Counted from the stretch's first letter, positions 6,925 to 15,558 are shown. The stretch is 32,063 nucleotides of DNA from PCC-10605 sp964409355 (GCA_964409355.1 CAYPDC010000037.1:1-32063); one strand, 5' to 3'. Translations and numbers: made by a program. The notes: generated by a model not told the origin, from the letters alone.

Positions 6925-7115
6925 TCAAGTTTAATTGTTGAATAATGAGCTAGAATAGTTTATAAGTAATAAATAGAGATAGTAACCAATAAATTGTTTA
7001 GGATGGTTTTAATTTCTTTACTTTTGTTCAGAATGATCATGAGAGATTGAACAAATATACAAACAAATTTAAAGGTTGCTATGAATAACAAATTAAAAAA
7101 GTTTGATTAGTAATT

Positions 7116-8267
7116 ATGGAGCAATCATTGAATAAGTGTGCGGTGAAAGCCGGGGGAAATTTAAGTGTTTTTGAAAAGTATCTCACCCTCTGGATAATAA
7201 TTTGTATCGGTTTAGGCATTGCTTTCGGTAGAATATTCCCAACCTTGGCACAAAACCTCGATCGCCTCAGCGTTTATAATGTTTCTATCCCCATTGCGAT
7301 ATGTCTATTTTTCATGATGTATCCCATTATGGTGAAAATCGACTTTTCCCAAGCCATGGAAGCAGTGAAAACACCTAAGCCAGTAGTGTTAACCCTAGTC
7401 GTCAACTGGTTAATTAAACCCTTTTCTATGGTGATATTTGCTCAATTTTTTCTCGGTTGGTTATTTGCAGGGTGGTTACGGGAAACAGAGATAATCAGAG
7501 GAGTAGAAGTTACTCTGGGTAACTCTTACATCGCCGGCTGCATTCTTTTGGGTATCGCTCCATGTACAGCAATGGTGTTAATGTGGGGTTATCTTTCATA
7601 CGCCAATCAGGCTCATACTTTAGTGATGGTTGCTGTTAACTCTTTAACCATGTTATTGCTTTACGCCCCATTGGGCAAATGGTTATTATCGGCTAATGAT
7701 TTAATTGTACCTTGGCAAACTATTGTTTTATCCGTAGTTATTTATGTTGGTTTACCATTGGTGAGTGCCTTACTAAGTCGTTACTGGATTTTTAAATATA
7801 AAGGCAGACAGTGGTTTGAAACTCGTTTTCTTGGCTATCTCACTCCTATTTCTATCACCGCTTTGTTAGCGACTCTCATTCTTCTATTTGCCTTCAAGGG
7901 GGAATTAATTGTCAATAATCCCTTTCATATCTTCCTGATTGCCATTCCCTTATTAGTGCAAACCAATTTTATCTTTTTCATTACCTACGTTATTGCCCTT
8001 AAACTGGATTTAGTCTATGAAGATGCGGCACCAACAGCGTTAATTGGTGCTAGTAATCACTTTGAAGTTGCGATCGCCACTGCAGTGATGTTATTTGGCT
8101 TAAACTCAGGTGCGGCATTAGCGACAGTAGTAGGAGTATTAATCGAAGTACCAGTTATGTTATTCTTAGTGGAAGTGTGTAAGAAAACTGCATCATGGTT
8201 TAAACGTGAGCCTGATAAAGCTACTTTATTTGATCCTAGATTAATGAGCAATGATAATAGAATATAA
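7116..8267 (+). CDS. acr3: ACR3-family arsenite efflux transporter
   Basis: A 383-residue integral membrane protein with about ten hydrophobic segments, the normal ACR3 length and layout. Family features include SIPIAICLFFMMYPIMVKID near residues 57-76, the conserved Cys of the fourth segment in LGIAPCTAMV (C150), and the late GASNHFEVAIATA and GVLIEVPVMLF stretches. ACR3 exports arsenite, and in some cases antimonite, across the plasma membrane using the proton motive force. No ribosome site is obvious before the ATG. An ArsC-like gene follows 160 bases downstream, supporting an arsenic role. No ArsR-type regulator gene or clear ArsR operator is present here. Confidence 0.9.
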   Translation: MEQSLNKCAVKAGGNLSVFEKYLTLWIIICIGLGIAFGRIFPTLAQNLDRLSVYNVSIPIAICLFFMMYPIMVKIDFSQAMEAVKTPKPVVLTLVVNWLIKPFSMVIFAQFFLGWLFAGWLRETEIIRGVEVTLGNSYIAGCILLGIAPCTAMVLMWGYLSYANQAHTLVMVAVNSLTMLLLYAPLGKWLLSANDLIVPWQTIVLSVVIYVGLPLVSALLSRYWIFKYKGRQWFETRFLGYLTPISITALLATLILLFAFKGELIVNNPFHIFLIAIPLLVQTNFIFFITYVIALKLDLVYEDAAPTALIGASNHFEVAIATAVMLFGLNSGAALATVVGVLIEVPVMLFLVEVCKKTASWFKREPDKATLFDPRLMSNDNRI

Positions 8268-8428
8268 ATCCGTTGACGACATGACTTGTTAAACATCACA
8301 ATCCCCCAAGAAATAATATATATTATCAAATATTAAAACTCAGACAGCACATCACAACTATATTGTAACACCAGCAACCCCTAATTATTTTATTTAGATA
8401 TAATTTACTAATAAGAACAGTAATTATT

Positions 8429-8785
8429 ATGACTCTTTTTGTATATGGCATTCCTAACTGTGGCACTTGTAAAAAAGCGATGCAATGGTTAGAGTATAAT
8501 GGTGTTAGTTATGAATTTATCAACACCAAAGAAAATCCCCCCAGTTAAGAAATGATCCGAAAATGGGCGGAAGTTTTAGGGGTAAAGTCTATGCGTAACA
8601 CATCAGGAATGTCTTATCGGGCATTAGGGGAGAAAAAAAACTCTTGGACAGATGTACATTGGATTAAGGCTTTTGCCGAAGATGCTATGCTATTGAAAAG
8701 ACCATTGTTTGTGAAGGATAATCAAGTGGTTTTAGTTGGTTTTCGTGCCAATGAAACCGTCAAAAAGGAAAAACTATGTAATTAA
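8429..8785 (+). pseudogene. ArsC/Spx-family (arsenate reductase-like) gene with one in-frame stop
   Basis: From ATG 8429 the frame reads MTLFVYGIPNCGTCKKAMQW (C11-x-x-C14) as far as KENPPS, then TAA at 8546-8548. It continues in the same frame with EMIRKWAEVLGV, MRNTSGMSYRALG and LLKRPLFVKDNQVVLVGF to 8785. The total is 118 codons, exactly the family length, so a single nonsense change at codon 40 interrupts an otherwise normal gene. Proteins of this group (ArsC, YffB, Spx/MgsR) have a thioredoxin fold; some reduce arsenate, others act on RNA polymerase. The C11 and C14 pair and the RPLFV region are intact. A downstream ATG at 8552 would give only 77 residues lacking the active-site cysteines. 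Recent inactivation or a sequencing error are both possible. Confidence 0.75.
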
Positions 8786-8868
8786 CTTACTATAAATATT
8801 AGATATTATTAGGGGATAAAAAAAGAAATAAAATTTCAATTATTTTTAACCTCCTATCTAACTTAATT

Positions 8869-10137
8869 ATGGATAATTTAACCCTTGAAAAATGCTACGA
8901 AATACTTGATATAAATAATGATGCTAGTCTAGTAGAAATAGAGGAACATTATTATTCGGTAGTGGCGGAAAAGTTAAAATCTGGGGCGAAAGAAGAATTG
9001 GTTAATATTCGTCAGGCATATTTACAATTGACGATCTTTAAGCAAAATGAGGATAAAAAAAAGGAAAACAAAGAAACAAGACAATTTGATATTTACCTCA
9101 CTAAGACTTTAAATAAGCAATTACAGTATTTAGGAGTAAGGACAAAAGTTGAATCTTATCCCGATTACTTGTCGGTAAAACTTAAATATTTGACCGTAGC
9201 ACAAAAAAAACAAATAAGTAAGCTAATTTACGATTATTTAATCCCATTAATCAAAGAAGAAAAGAAGATCGTTGTTACTAATTTTGGCAATAAAAATCAC
9301 GTCATTTGGCAAACAGAATTTAAAATATTACCTCATCTAAGTATCGATAAATTGGCTAATTATAATCAGGATATTTTCCTCGTAGAGGCAGAAATTAAGA
9401 CTAATACTTATGGTTTTCCTATGGCATTTTTGATCGCCTTGGCTGTCAATTTTTTAGATCCTTTAGTGTGGTTTATTAGTGTTTGGGTACATGAATTAGG
9501 ACACGCAACTTTAGCCTGGTTTTCTGGTTATCGAGCAATGGTGACATTTGCGGCAACTATTGTTTCTTTTGAACATTCTTTATTTGTTTATTTTGGCATC
9601 TTATTTTTACTATTATTAACGATTTATAGTGCTTGGAAGGAAGATAAAAAATATGTGATTATATTCTTGATTTTCTTAATTATTTTACAGTTCATTTTAA
9701 CTTGGAATATCTCTCGCTCAACTTATGGAATGTTATTAGCTTTTGCTGGAATAGGAGGCGAATTTTATTTAAGTACCCTTTTTATTATTAGTTTTTATTG
9801 GCATTTACCAAAGAGTTTTTATTGGGAATTTTGGCGCTATGTTTTTCTTCTTTGGGGAATGATTACCTTTTGGGGAAGTTGGACTAGATGGCAAAAAATT
9901 AAAGCAGGAAAAGATCAAATTCCCTGGGGAACTTTTTGGAGTGGAAGGGGAGATTCAGGAGGGGATTTAAACATTTTAAGAAATCAACACGGTTGGGAGA
10001 TTGAACAGATTATTAATACCTATAATACTTTAGGTTTTATTTGTTTTTTAGTTATTTTATTTGTCTATCTCTATAACCTTTGGATGAGTAATCCTTATTT
10101 ACGTTTAAGAGTTAATAAAATCTACTCAAAATTTTGA
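8869..10137 (+). CDS. Membrane protein with degenerate J-like N-terminus and HELGH metalloprotease-like motif
   Basis: 422 residues. The first ~70 residues (LTLEKCYEILDINNDASLVE, then a helix and VNIRQAYLQLT) follow the helical pattern of a J domain, but the HPD tripeptide is absent, so Hsp70 stimulation is unlikely. A soluble middle (~75-180) is followed by hydrophobic segments from ~183 onward. HELGH at residues 208-212 lies inside or beside the first of them, and GGEF follows with E298, a possible third metal ligand of a glutamate zincin or M50-like site. Later hydrophobic segments and a soluble loop with SGRGDSGGDL occur near 360-372. I infer a membrane metallopeptidase or a relic of one. 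Substrate and family are not recognised. It stands alone, with no operon partners. Confidence 0.6.
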   Translation: MDNLTLEKCYEILDINNDASLVEIEEHYYSVVAEKLKSGAKEELVNIRQAYLQLTIFKQNEDKKKENKETRQFDIYLTKTLNKQLQYLGVRTKVESYPDYLSVKLKYLTVAQKKQISKLIYDYLIPLIKEEKKIVVTNFGNKNHVIWQTEFKILPHLSIDKLANYNQDIFLVEAEIKTNTYGFPMAFLIALAVNFLDPLVWFISVWVHELGHATLAWFSGYRAMVTFAATIVSFEHSLFVYFGILFLLLLTIYSAWKEDKKYVIIFLIFLIILQFILTWNISRSTYGMLLAFAGIGGEFYLSTLFIISFYWHLPKSFYWEFWRYVFLLWGMITFWGSWTRWQKIKAGKDQIPWGTFWSGRGDSGGDLNILRNQHGWEIEQIINTYNTLGFICFLVILFVYLYNLWMSNPYLRLRVNKIYSKF

Positions 10138-10217
10138 CATATTTAGGGTGTGTCTGCAAATAAATCCTTAATCATCTGGGGAAGAAATATTTTTCTTTTT
10201 ATTTATAAAATTGAGAA

Positions 10218-11069
10218 TTAACGTAATAGCAAAACTGGTACACGACTTTTTCTTAAAACTTGTGCCGTAGTGCTACCTATGACTAAATGTCGAATACGAT
10301 TATGCCCATACGCACCCATAATTAATAAACAGTTTTCATCTCTCACAAAATCACAAATTGCCTTTTCGGGATGCCCTTCTAAAAGATGAGTAGTGGGGTT
10401 AAAATCCGCTAATTTTTCCTGTGCTTCTCTGAGGTTTGCTTGAGTTAAAGCTATATCATTTCTTCTCATTTTAATAATCTGTAATTCTAAACCCTTAATT
10501 AAGGGAAAATCCTGTAAAAATTTAATCATTTTTTTCCCCGTCGCACTAGCATCATAAGCAAAAATAACCTTTTCAATGGGTTTAAATTCTCTGGGAGTCA
10601 CAAAACAAGGTTTATGACTACTTCTGACAATACGATCTAAATTTGCTCCCAAATGCTCAGAGGCAAAATCTGCATTTTCACCCCTTTTTCCTAGTAAAAT
10701 TAAATCAGATTCTGGCTCAAATTGTGCCACAAAATCTAATAAAAAACCAGTTTTATGAATTAATTTAAGATCCGAAATTCCTCCACTTTGTAAAGTTTCT
10801 TGAGCATGATTTAAAATTAATTTCGCTTTTTGATGATTAAGTTTTGCTTTTTCATGTTCTAAATTTACTAATTGATTGAGTAAATCTTCCGAAGCACCTA
10901 AACCAATACTACCGCTTAAATTGCCCGTAGATGCTACCTGTTGAGAGCGAATATCTGTCACCGATAACACATTAATTTGAGCATTTAAACCCTTTGCTAA
11001 CCAAATACCATACTGATAGGTAACATTAGCAAACATTGAGCCATCGGTACAAAGTAAAATATTTTTCAT
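10218..11069 (-). CDS. Universal stress protein, two tandem USP domains
   Basis: 283 residues. Domain 1 (about 1-146) starts MKNILLCTDGSMFA. Domain 2 (about 167-283) starts EKVIFAYDASATGKKM and ends with the ATP-binding pattern G-2x-G-9x-G-S in GAYGHNRIRHLVIGST (G252, G255, G265, S266). The second domain should therefore bind ATP; the first has a less clear loop (LLGKRGENADF...HLG). It is the last gene of the bicA-sulP-usp run, 24 bases after sulP. USP proteins next to anion transporters are often thought to modulate them through nucleotide binding, which is inference here. Confidence 0.88.
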   Translation of the reverse strand: MKNILLCTDGSMFANVTYQYGIWLAKGLNAQINVLSVTDIRSQQVASTGNLSGSIGLGASEDLLNQLVNLEHEKAKLNHQKAKLILNHAQETLQSGGISDLKLIHKTGFLLDFVAQFEPESDLILLGKRGENADFASEHLGANLDRIVRSSHKPCFVTPREFKPIEKVIFAYDASATGKKMIKFLQDFPLIKGLELQIIKMRRNDIALTQANLREAQEKLADFNPTTHLLEGHPEKAICDFVRDENCLLIMGAYGHNRIRHLVIGSTTAQVLRKSRVPVLLLR

Positions 11070-11093
11070 ATAATATAAATTAACTAAAATTTT

Positions 11094-12557
11094 TTAATAT
11101 TTATTAACAGCTAAACGCTCAAATAAAGTTTGACTAGCTTCATTTAAACCGATTAATTCCACATCAACACCACTACGTTTAAACTTAAGTATAATTTGAT
11201 CTACCGTAGCCACAGCACCTTGATCCCAAAGATGAGCATAGGTTAAATCAATGGTAACTTTATCCACCATTTCTTCAAAATCAAATGCTTCTAAAAACTC
11301 CTCTTTAGACACAAAGAAAATTTGTCCTGATACGCTATAAATGCGATGATTTCCATTATCTTTTAAAACTTTATCAACAAATACTAATTGAGCAATTTTA
11401 CGGGTAAAAAATACCGTACTCATAATAATTCCTAAACCGACTCCCACGGCAAAATTACGAGTAATAATTATAATGATCATCGTCGTCAACATGACGATAT
11501 TTTCACTCTGGGGAATACGTTTAAAATCTTTAAAAGATGACCAACGAAATGTACCGATCGACACCATAATCATAACAGCAACTAAGGTTGCCATAGGCAT
11601 TTGTTTTACCCAATCTTTTAAGCCTAAAATTGCAATTAAAAGAAAGACACCTGAACTAAAAGTAGAAAGTCTGCCCCTACCTCCAGACTGCACATTAATG
11701 ACAGATTGTCCAATCATCCCACAACCAGCCATTCCCCCAAAAAATCCAGTAATAAGATTAGCAATGCCTTGCCCTTTTGCTTCTTGATTTTTGTTGCTAG
11801 GAGTATCAGTTAATTCGTCCACTAGAGAAGCGGTTAAAAATGAGGCTAAAAGTCCAACAATAGCTAAAGTAAAAGCGTAGGGGAAAACTATTTTTAAGGT
11901 TTCCAAATTAAGGGGAACTTTCGGTAATAAAAATATGGGTAAACTAGCAGGTAATTGCCCCATATCTCCTACTTTTGGGATGTCTAATTTGAGAAAAATA
12001 GTAGCATTTGTTATAAAAAATAATGCCACTAAAGGAGAGGGAATTACTTTAGTAAAACGGGGTAAAATATAGATAATTGCTAAGGATAAACCCGTAATTA
12101 AATAAACTAACCAATATTGATTAATTTTAGTGGGATCTAATTGGGGTAATTGTGCCAAAAAAATTAACACTGCTAAAGCATTTATATAGCCTACCATCAC
12201 GGCACGAGGAACAAAACGCATTTGACGGGCTAGTTTTAAAAAGCCGAAAATAATTTGTATAATTCCCGTTAAAATGGTGGCAACTAAAAGGTATTCTAAA
12301 CCGTGATTTTTTACTAAATCTACCATTAATAAAGCCATTGCCCCTGTAGCGGCGGAAATTGAACCCGATCGCCCCCCTAAAAAAGCCGTAACTACAGCAA
12401 TAATAAAAGAAGCATATAAGCCAACTTGGGGATCAACTCCGGCAATAATGGAAAATGCGATCGCCTCTGGAATGAGGGCTAAACCTACTACAGCCCCAGC
12501 TAAAATGTCTTGTTTGGTGTTAAAAAACCACTCTCTTTTAAAAGTAGTTAAATTCAA
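11094..12557 (-). CDS. SulP-family anion transporter with STAS domain
   Basis: Start placed at TTG 12557 because AAGGGGG lies about six bases before it; another TTG at 12578 gives seven more residues but has no ribosome site. This yields 487 residues. The N-terminal ~380 residues are a SulP membrane domain: AGAVVGLALIPEAIAFSIIAG, GGRSGSISAATGAMA and GFFGGMAGCGMIGQSVINVQ. The C-terminal ~100 residues form a STAS domain with a conserved VTIDLTYAHLWDQ loop. SulP proteins carry sulfate, bicarbonate or other anions; the substrate is not deducible. It differs clearly from the BicA paralogue 50 bases upstream, so the pair is not a recent duplication. Confidence 0.87.
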   Translation of the reverse strand: MNLTTFKREWFFNTKQDILAGAVVGLALIPEAIAFSIIAGVDPQVGLYASFIIAVVTAFLGGRSGSISAATGAMALLMVDLVKNHGLEYLLVATILTGIIQIIFGFLKLARQMRFVPRAVMVGYINALAVLIFLAQLPQLDPTKINQYWLVYLITGLSLAIIYILPRFTKVIPSPLVALFFITNATIFLKLDIPKVGDMGQLPASLPIFLLPKVPLNLETLKIVFPYAFTLAIVGLLASFLTASLVDELTDTPSNKNQEAKGQGIANLITGFFGGMAGCGMIGQSVINVQSGGRGRLSTFSSGVFLLIAILGLKDWVKQMPMATLVAVMIMVSIGTFRWSSFKDFKRIPQSENIVMLTTMIIIIITRNFAVGVGLGIIMSTVFFTRKIAQLVFVDKVLKDNGNHRIYSVSGQIFFVSKEEFLEAFDFEEMVDKVTIDLTYAHLWDQGAVATVDQIILKFKRSGVDVELIGLNEASQTLFERLAVNKY

Positions 12558-12607
12558 AATATCCCCCTTAATAATCAAGTTAATAAAATCTAATTTAGAA
12601 TAATAAA

Positions 12608-14293
12608 TTAAGATTTAACTGGTTCAATAAAATATTGTTTTTCTTTGATAATTCTTAAACCTTCTTGGAGAGCATTTAGACGATCGCCCATCCAATAGTC
12701 TTCAGGAATTAAACCAGCAATACCTAACTTTTCTAAACGTTGTTTGACTTTACCCGTTGCACCTATTACTATAACTTTTCTTCCCATATCCAGAGCTTCT
12801 TTAATGGCATTTTCGATGGCTAGGGAAGATGTTACTCCCATTCTTGGTACTTCCGTTAAATCCACTAATAAAACGTCATAATTTTCGATCGCACTATGTT
12901 CCCTAGCGATGGCTTTTGCCACCCCAAAAATCATCGGACCACTTAAATGGAATAACAATAAACGACCTTTAGCTTGATCTAAAATTGCTTTTTCTTCTGG
13001 ATTTAAAACAATTTGATCATCATCATCCGTAATGGCTTTAACAGATTTAGATTGTAACTCAGCTAAGTGATCAATAGTGAGAATATTCGCAATAAATATC
13101 CCCACGGCTACCGCAATCATCAAGTCAACAAATACCGTTAAAATCACCACCGTATAAACAATTCCTGTGGCTTTCCAAGAGATTTTGTGAACCCTTTGTA
13201 AGAAACTCCAATCAATAATATTAATTCCCACCTTAAGCACAATTCCTGCTAAGACAGCCAAAGGAATCCCTGAAGTTAAAGGGGCGGCCCAAAGCACAAT
13301 AATTAACAACACTAAAGCCCTACAAATTCCTGCTAAAGCAGTTCTTCCTCCTGCTTGAATACTTACCACACTAGCAGTAGTTGCACCAGAACCGGCTACT
13401 CCACCACATAAACCAGTAATAATATTAGCAATTCCTTGACCGATTAATTCTTTATTAGAGTTATGCTCACTGCGAGTTAAACTATCACAAACTAAACAGG
13501 TTAATAAACAATCAATACATCCTACCATCCCCAATACCAAACCATTAACGAACATTAAACGTAAATTTTCTAGGGAAAAATAAGGTATTTGTAAATGAGG
13601 TAAACCGGGAGTAATTTCTCCAATAGTGGCGATCGTGCGAATATTCATACTGCCCAAAAATAAGAGAGAAATTAGAGTACCAATGACTAAAGCCGTTAAT
13701 TGAGGTGGTAAGAATTTCTTTAATTTACGAGGATAAGCGAATAAAATGATTAAAGTGATAATGCCTAAACCCAATTCCCATGGATTTATATTGGCAATTA
13801 AGTCTGGAATACTTTGAATTACCCCAATTACACCACCCGATGGGGTTTCTTGCCCTAAAAAGGGCGCAATTTGTAAAAAGATCAGAATTACCCCAATTCC
13901 CGTCATAAAGCCAGAAACCACGTTATAGGGTAGCATAGTGATATATTTACCTAACTTAAACACCCCAAATAAAATTTGGAAAACTCCAGCGATCATAATT
14001 ACGGTAAAAGCCATGGCTAAACCGTTTTGAGGATCTTTTGCCATCAATTCCGCTACTACTGCGGTGACAATAACCGTCATCGGCCCTGTTGGCTCAGAAA
14101 TTAGGCTAGGCGTACCACCAAATAAAGAGGCAAAGAAGCCCACTAAAATTGCTCCCCACATTCCTGCGGAAGCTCCTGCACCCGATGCAATACCGAAAGC
14201 TAAAGCCATGGGCAAAGCTACCACTGCTGCGGTCAACCCCCCGAAAATATCTCCTTGAAGATTGCGAAAATGAATTGTGTTAGTAATGTTCAT
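12608..14293 (-). CDS. bicA: BicA-type Na+-dependent bicarbonate transporter (SulP family)
   Basis: 561 residues, close to known BicA. It begins with IHFRNLQGDIFGGLTAAVVA and GGTPSLISEPTGPMTV, and shares the Na+/bicarbonate-site region GCIDCLLTCLVCDSLT followed by GAGGxxG-like GVAGSGATTASVVSIQ. These match characterised BicA proteins, where Asp and Thr of the GCIDxLLT stretch hold Na+. A cytoplasmic STAS domain starts near residue 440 (GRLLLFHLSGPMIFG). BicA is a low-affinity, high-flux Na+/HCO3- symporter of the plasma membrane that feeds the carbon-concentrating mechanism. It is first in a three-gene run with sulP and usp. The 404-bp upstream region shows no known CmpR/CcmR-type site that I can defend. 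Confidence 0.93.
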   Translation of the reverse strand: MNITNTIHFRNLQGDIFGGLTAAVVALPMALAFGIASGAGASAGMWGAILVGFFASLFGGTPSLISEPTGPMTVIVTAVVAELMAKDPQNGLAMAFTVIMIAGVFQILFGVFKLGKYITMLPYNVVSGFMTGIGVILIFLQIAPFLGQETPSGGVIGVIQSIPDLIANINPWELGLGIITLIILFAYPRKLKKFLPPQLTALVIGTLISLLFLGSMNIRTIATIGEITPGLPHLQIPYFSLENLRLMFVNGLVLGMVGCIDCLLTCLVCDSLTRSEHNSNKELIGQGIANIITGLCGGVAGSGATTASVVSIQAGGRTALAGICRALVLLIIVLWAAPLTSGIPLAVLAGIVLKVGINIIDWSFLQRVHKISWKATGIVYTVVILTVFVDLMIAVAVGIFIANILTIDHLAELQSKSVKAITDDDDQIVLNPEEKAILDQAKGRLLLFHLSGPMIFGVAKAIAREHSAIENYDVLLVDLTEVPRMGVTSSLAIENAIKEALDMGRKVIVIGATGKVKQRLEKLGIAGLIPEDYWMGDRLNALQEGLRIIKEKQYFIEPVKS

Positions 14294-14697
14294 AAATCAG
14301 ACTTAGTTTTTGCTGGTAAAATTTTCCCGAAAATTAACTTCAGAGATTAGTGTTAATGTTGTAATTTTAAAATATTTAGACAATCTTCTATGGCGATCGC
14401 ACCTCTATATTTACTGAAGTGAAAAGTCTTTTTAGGGTGGACACACAGAGTTAATTCTGACTTTAAAGGGATTCGCCACAATGATATTACAATAACACTT
14501 CATCTTTGATATGAAAAATCTTAATATTTCTTAACTATCAAATCCTATAACGAAATGGCACATTTGACAACAATTTTTTTAATACACTTCTTGACTTGGC
14601 TCAAAAAATGTTTCCATACCCCTTGACCTTATACTCAAGTATAGAGTTTATCATCAAGATAGTTAACCTAAATATTGATTAAAAACACTATTACTCT
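14294..14697. other. Divergent intergenic region between bicA and the phosphatase-thioredoxin-permease genes
   Basis: Contains one HIP1 site (near 14394) and a MerR-like promoter at 14623-14654. The left half should contain the bicA promoter on the minus strand, but no clear -35/-10 pair stands out. No small gene is seen. Confidence 0.6.
14623..14654 (+). promoter_or_regulatory. MerR-family type promoter/operator
   Basis: A -35 box TTGACC (14623-14628) and a -10 box TATCAT (14649-14654) are separated by 20 bases, the long spacing typical of MerR-family (for example ZntR) promoters. The dyad TATACT-CA-AGTATA (14630-14643) fills the spacer. The transcript would start about 40 bases before the gene at 14698. 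No merR-like gene is in the window. Confidence 0.55.
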
Positions 14698-15123
14698 ATG
14701 TTAAAAAATATCAGGGAACATCTTGCCATAGGTGCGATCGCAGATCAAGAAAAACTCAAAGAAATCCACCAACAAGGCTACCATACCATCATCGACTTAT
14801 GTACTGAGGGAGAAGGGAACTTGCTAGATGAAAAAGTCATGACAGACTTAGGCTTTAAATATCTCAATATTCCCGTATCTCCCCAAAATATTAATATGGA
14901 TACCCTCAACAATATTAAAGAAGCCATTAACTCAGCCCCTCAGTATGTATATATATTTTGTTCAACTGGAGTACGAGCGGGAGTCATGACACTATTAACC
15001 GTAGCTAATGAGGAAAATTGGACACAAGAGCAATACCAAGAAGAGTTTAACAAGTTAGGATTGCAACATGGAGAAAATTGCCCCTTGAAAGACTTTGCCC
15101 AAGATTATTTTATTCAATCATAA
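14698..15123 (+). CDS. DUF442 / Blh-type phosphatase-like protein
   Basis: 141 residues. It has the compact dual-specificity phosphatase fold of the DUF442 (beta-lactamase-hydrolase-like) family: HLAIGAIADQEKLKEIHQQG near the start, then IIDLCTEGE, LGFKYLNIPVSPQNIN and the P-loop FCSTGVRAG with C88 and R93. The Cys-x4-Arg spacing is as in DUF442. In other bacteria these proteins are found next to sulfur or thiol genes. It is first in a likely operon, 13 bases upstream of the thioredoxin-like ATG, behind the MerR-like promoter. The start agrees with the family and lies 40 bases downstream of the predicted transcript start. The physiological substrate is unknown. Confidence 0.75.
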   Translation: MLKNIREHLAIGAIADQEKLKEIHQQGYHTIIDLCTEGEGNLLDEKVMTDLGFKYLNIPVSPQNINMDTLNNIKEAINSAPQYVYIFCSTGVRAGVMTLLTVANEENWTQEQYQEEFNKLGLQHGENCPLKDFAQDYFIQS

Positions 15124-15134
15124 GGAGAAAAACC

Positions 15135-15371
15135 ATGACACTGAAAATAGAAGTATTAGGCACAGGTTGTAAAAAATGTCAACAACTAGAAGCCAACACC
15201 AAAACCGCCGTTAATAACCTTAACCTCACCGCAGAAATTAATCACATAACCGATAGCATTGAAATAGCTACCCGTGGAATTATGTCAACTCCTGCTTTAG
15301 CGGTTAACGGTAAAGTAGTCAGTAAAGGAAAAGTCTTAACTCCCGAACAAATTGAAATACTACTGAAATAA
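15135..15371 (+). CDS. Small thioredoxin-family (redox-active disulfide) protein
   Basis: The start is at ATG 15135, preceded by AAGGAG at 15122-15127; longer readings overlap the phosphatase without a ribosome site. The product has 78 residues: MTLKIEVLGTGCKKCQQLE with the C12-x-x-C15 active site, then IMSTPALAVNGKVVSKGKVL with the cis-Pro of the thioredoxin fold. This minimal type (TIGR00412-like) is often encoded beside DUF318/ArsP permeases, as here. It probably supplies electrons or carries a metal or metalloid to the permease; that role is inferred from context. Confidence 0.85.
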   Translation: MTLKIEVLGTGCKKCQQLEANTKTAVNNLNLTAEINHITDSIEIATRGIMSTPALAVNGKVVSKGKVLTPEQIEILLK

Positions 15372-15379
15372 CAATGTAG

Positions 15380-15396
15380 GGTGGGCAATGCCCACC
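15380..15396. repeat. Small palindrome after the thioredoxin gene
   Basis: GGTGGGCAATGCCCACC, an eight-base stem around one central base. GTA precedes it. It is like the palindrome at 16621 and may act as a transcript end or RNA-stability hairpin. Confidence 0.7.
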
Positions 15397-15414
15397 ACCA
15401 TTAATTTTAAACTC

Positions 15415-15473
15415 GTTTGTAGTAGTTTAATTTATTAAACCCTCATAAAAGGCTAAAGCCTTTATTACAAACC
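15415..15473 (+). repeat. Twin palindromic repeat, unit A
   Basis: 59 bp, from GTTTGTAGTAG to TATTACAAACC, with the inner palindrome AAAGGCTAAAGCCTTT. Unit B, 26 bases downstream, is the same length and nearly the same sequence. Confidence 0.75.
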
Positions 15474-15499
15474 GAATACACCCCTACTCAGTAAAACTT

Positions 15500-15558
15500 G
15501 TTTGTAGTAATTTAATTTATTGAAGTTTAATCAAAGGCTAAAGCCTTTACTACAAACC
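15500..15558 (+). repeat. Twin palindromic repeat, unit B
   Basis: 59 bp, from GTTTGTAGTAA to TACTACAAACC, inner palindrome AAAGGCTAAAGCCTTT. It ends 23 bases before the permease start, so it lies in the leader of that gene. Confidence 0.75.

Larger units (their letters stand above)
6499..7115. other. Mostly non-coding region with decayed fragments
   Basis: Six hundred bases with no intact ordinary gene. A short open stretch at 6551-6667 (+) reads TTQILQQKPTIDFTLEEV and looks like the relic of a small protein, with no ATG in frame. A hairpin with CCCATTTT / AAAATGGG arms lies at 6769-6802. A possible transposase relic and a 19-codon ORF on the minus strand are listed separately. The last ~100 bases before 7116 must hold the ACR3 promoter, but I see no convincing operator. 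Confidence 0.5.

Noticed and set aside
6891..6929. CTTGAT ... ATCAAG inverted pair upstream of ACR3 as an ArsR operator
   Set aside because: The arms are about 30 bases apart and face the wrong way compared with ATCAA-N6-TTGAT, and the site lies some 190 bases before the gene.
15415..15558. The twin 59-bp repeats as a CRISPR array
   Set aside because: Only two units, each internally palindromic over its length, with a 26-base gap and no cas genes; they match other dispersed palindromes here.
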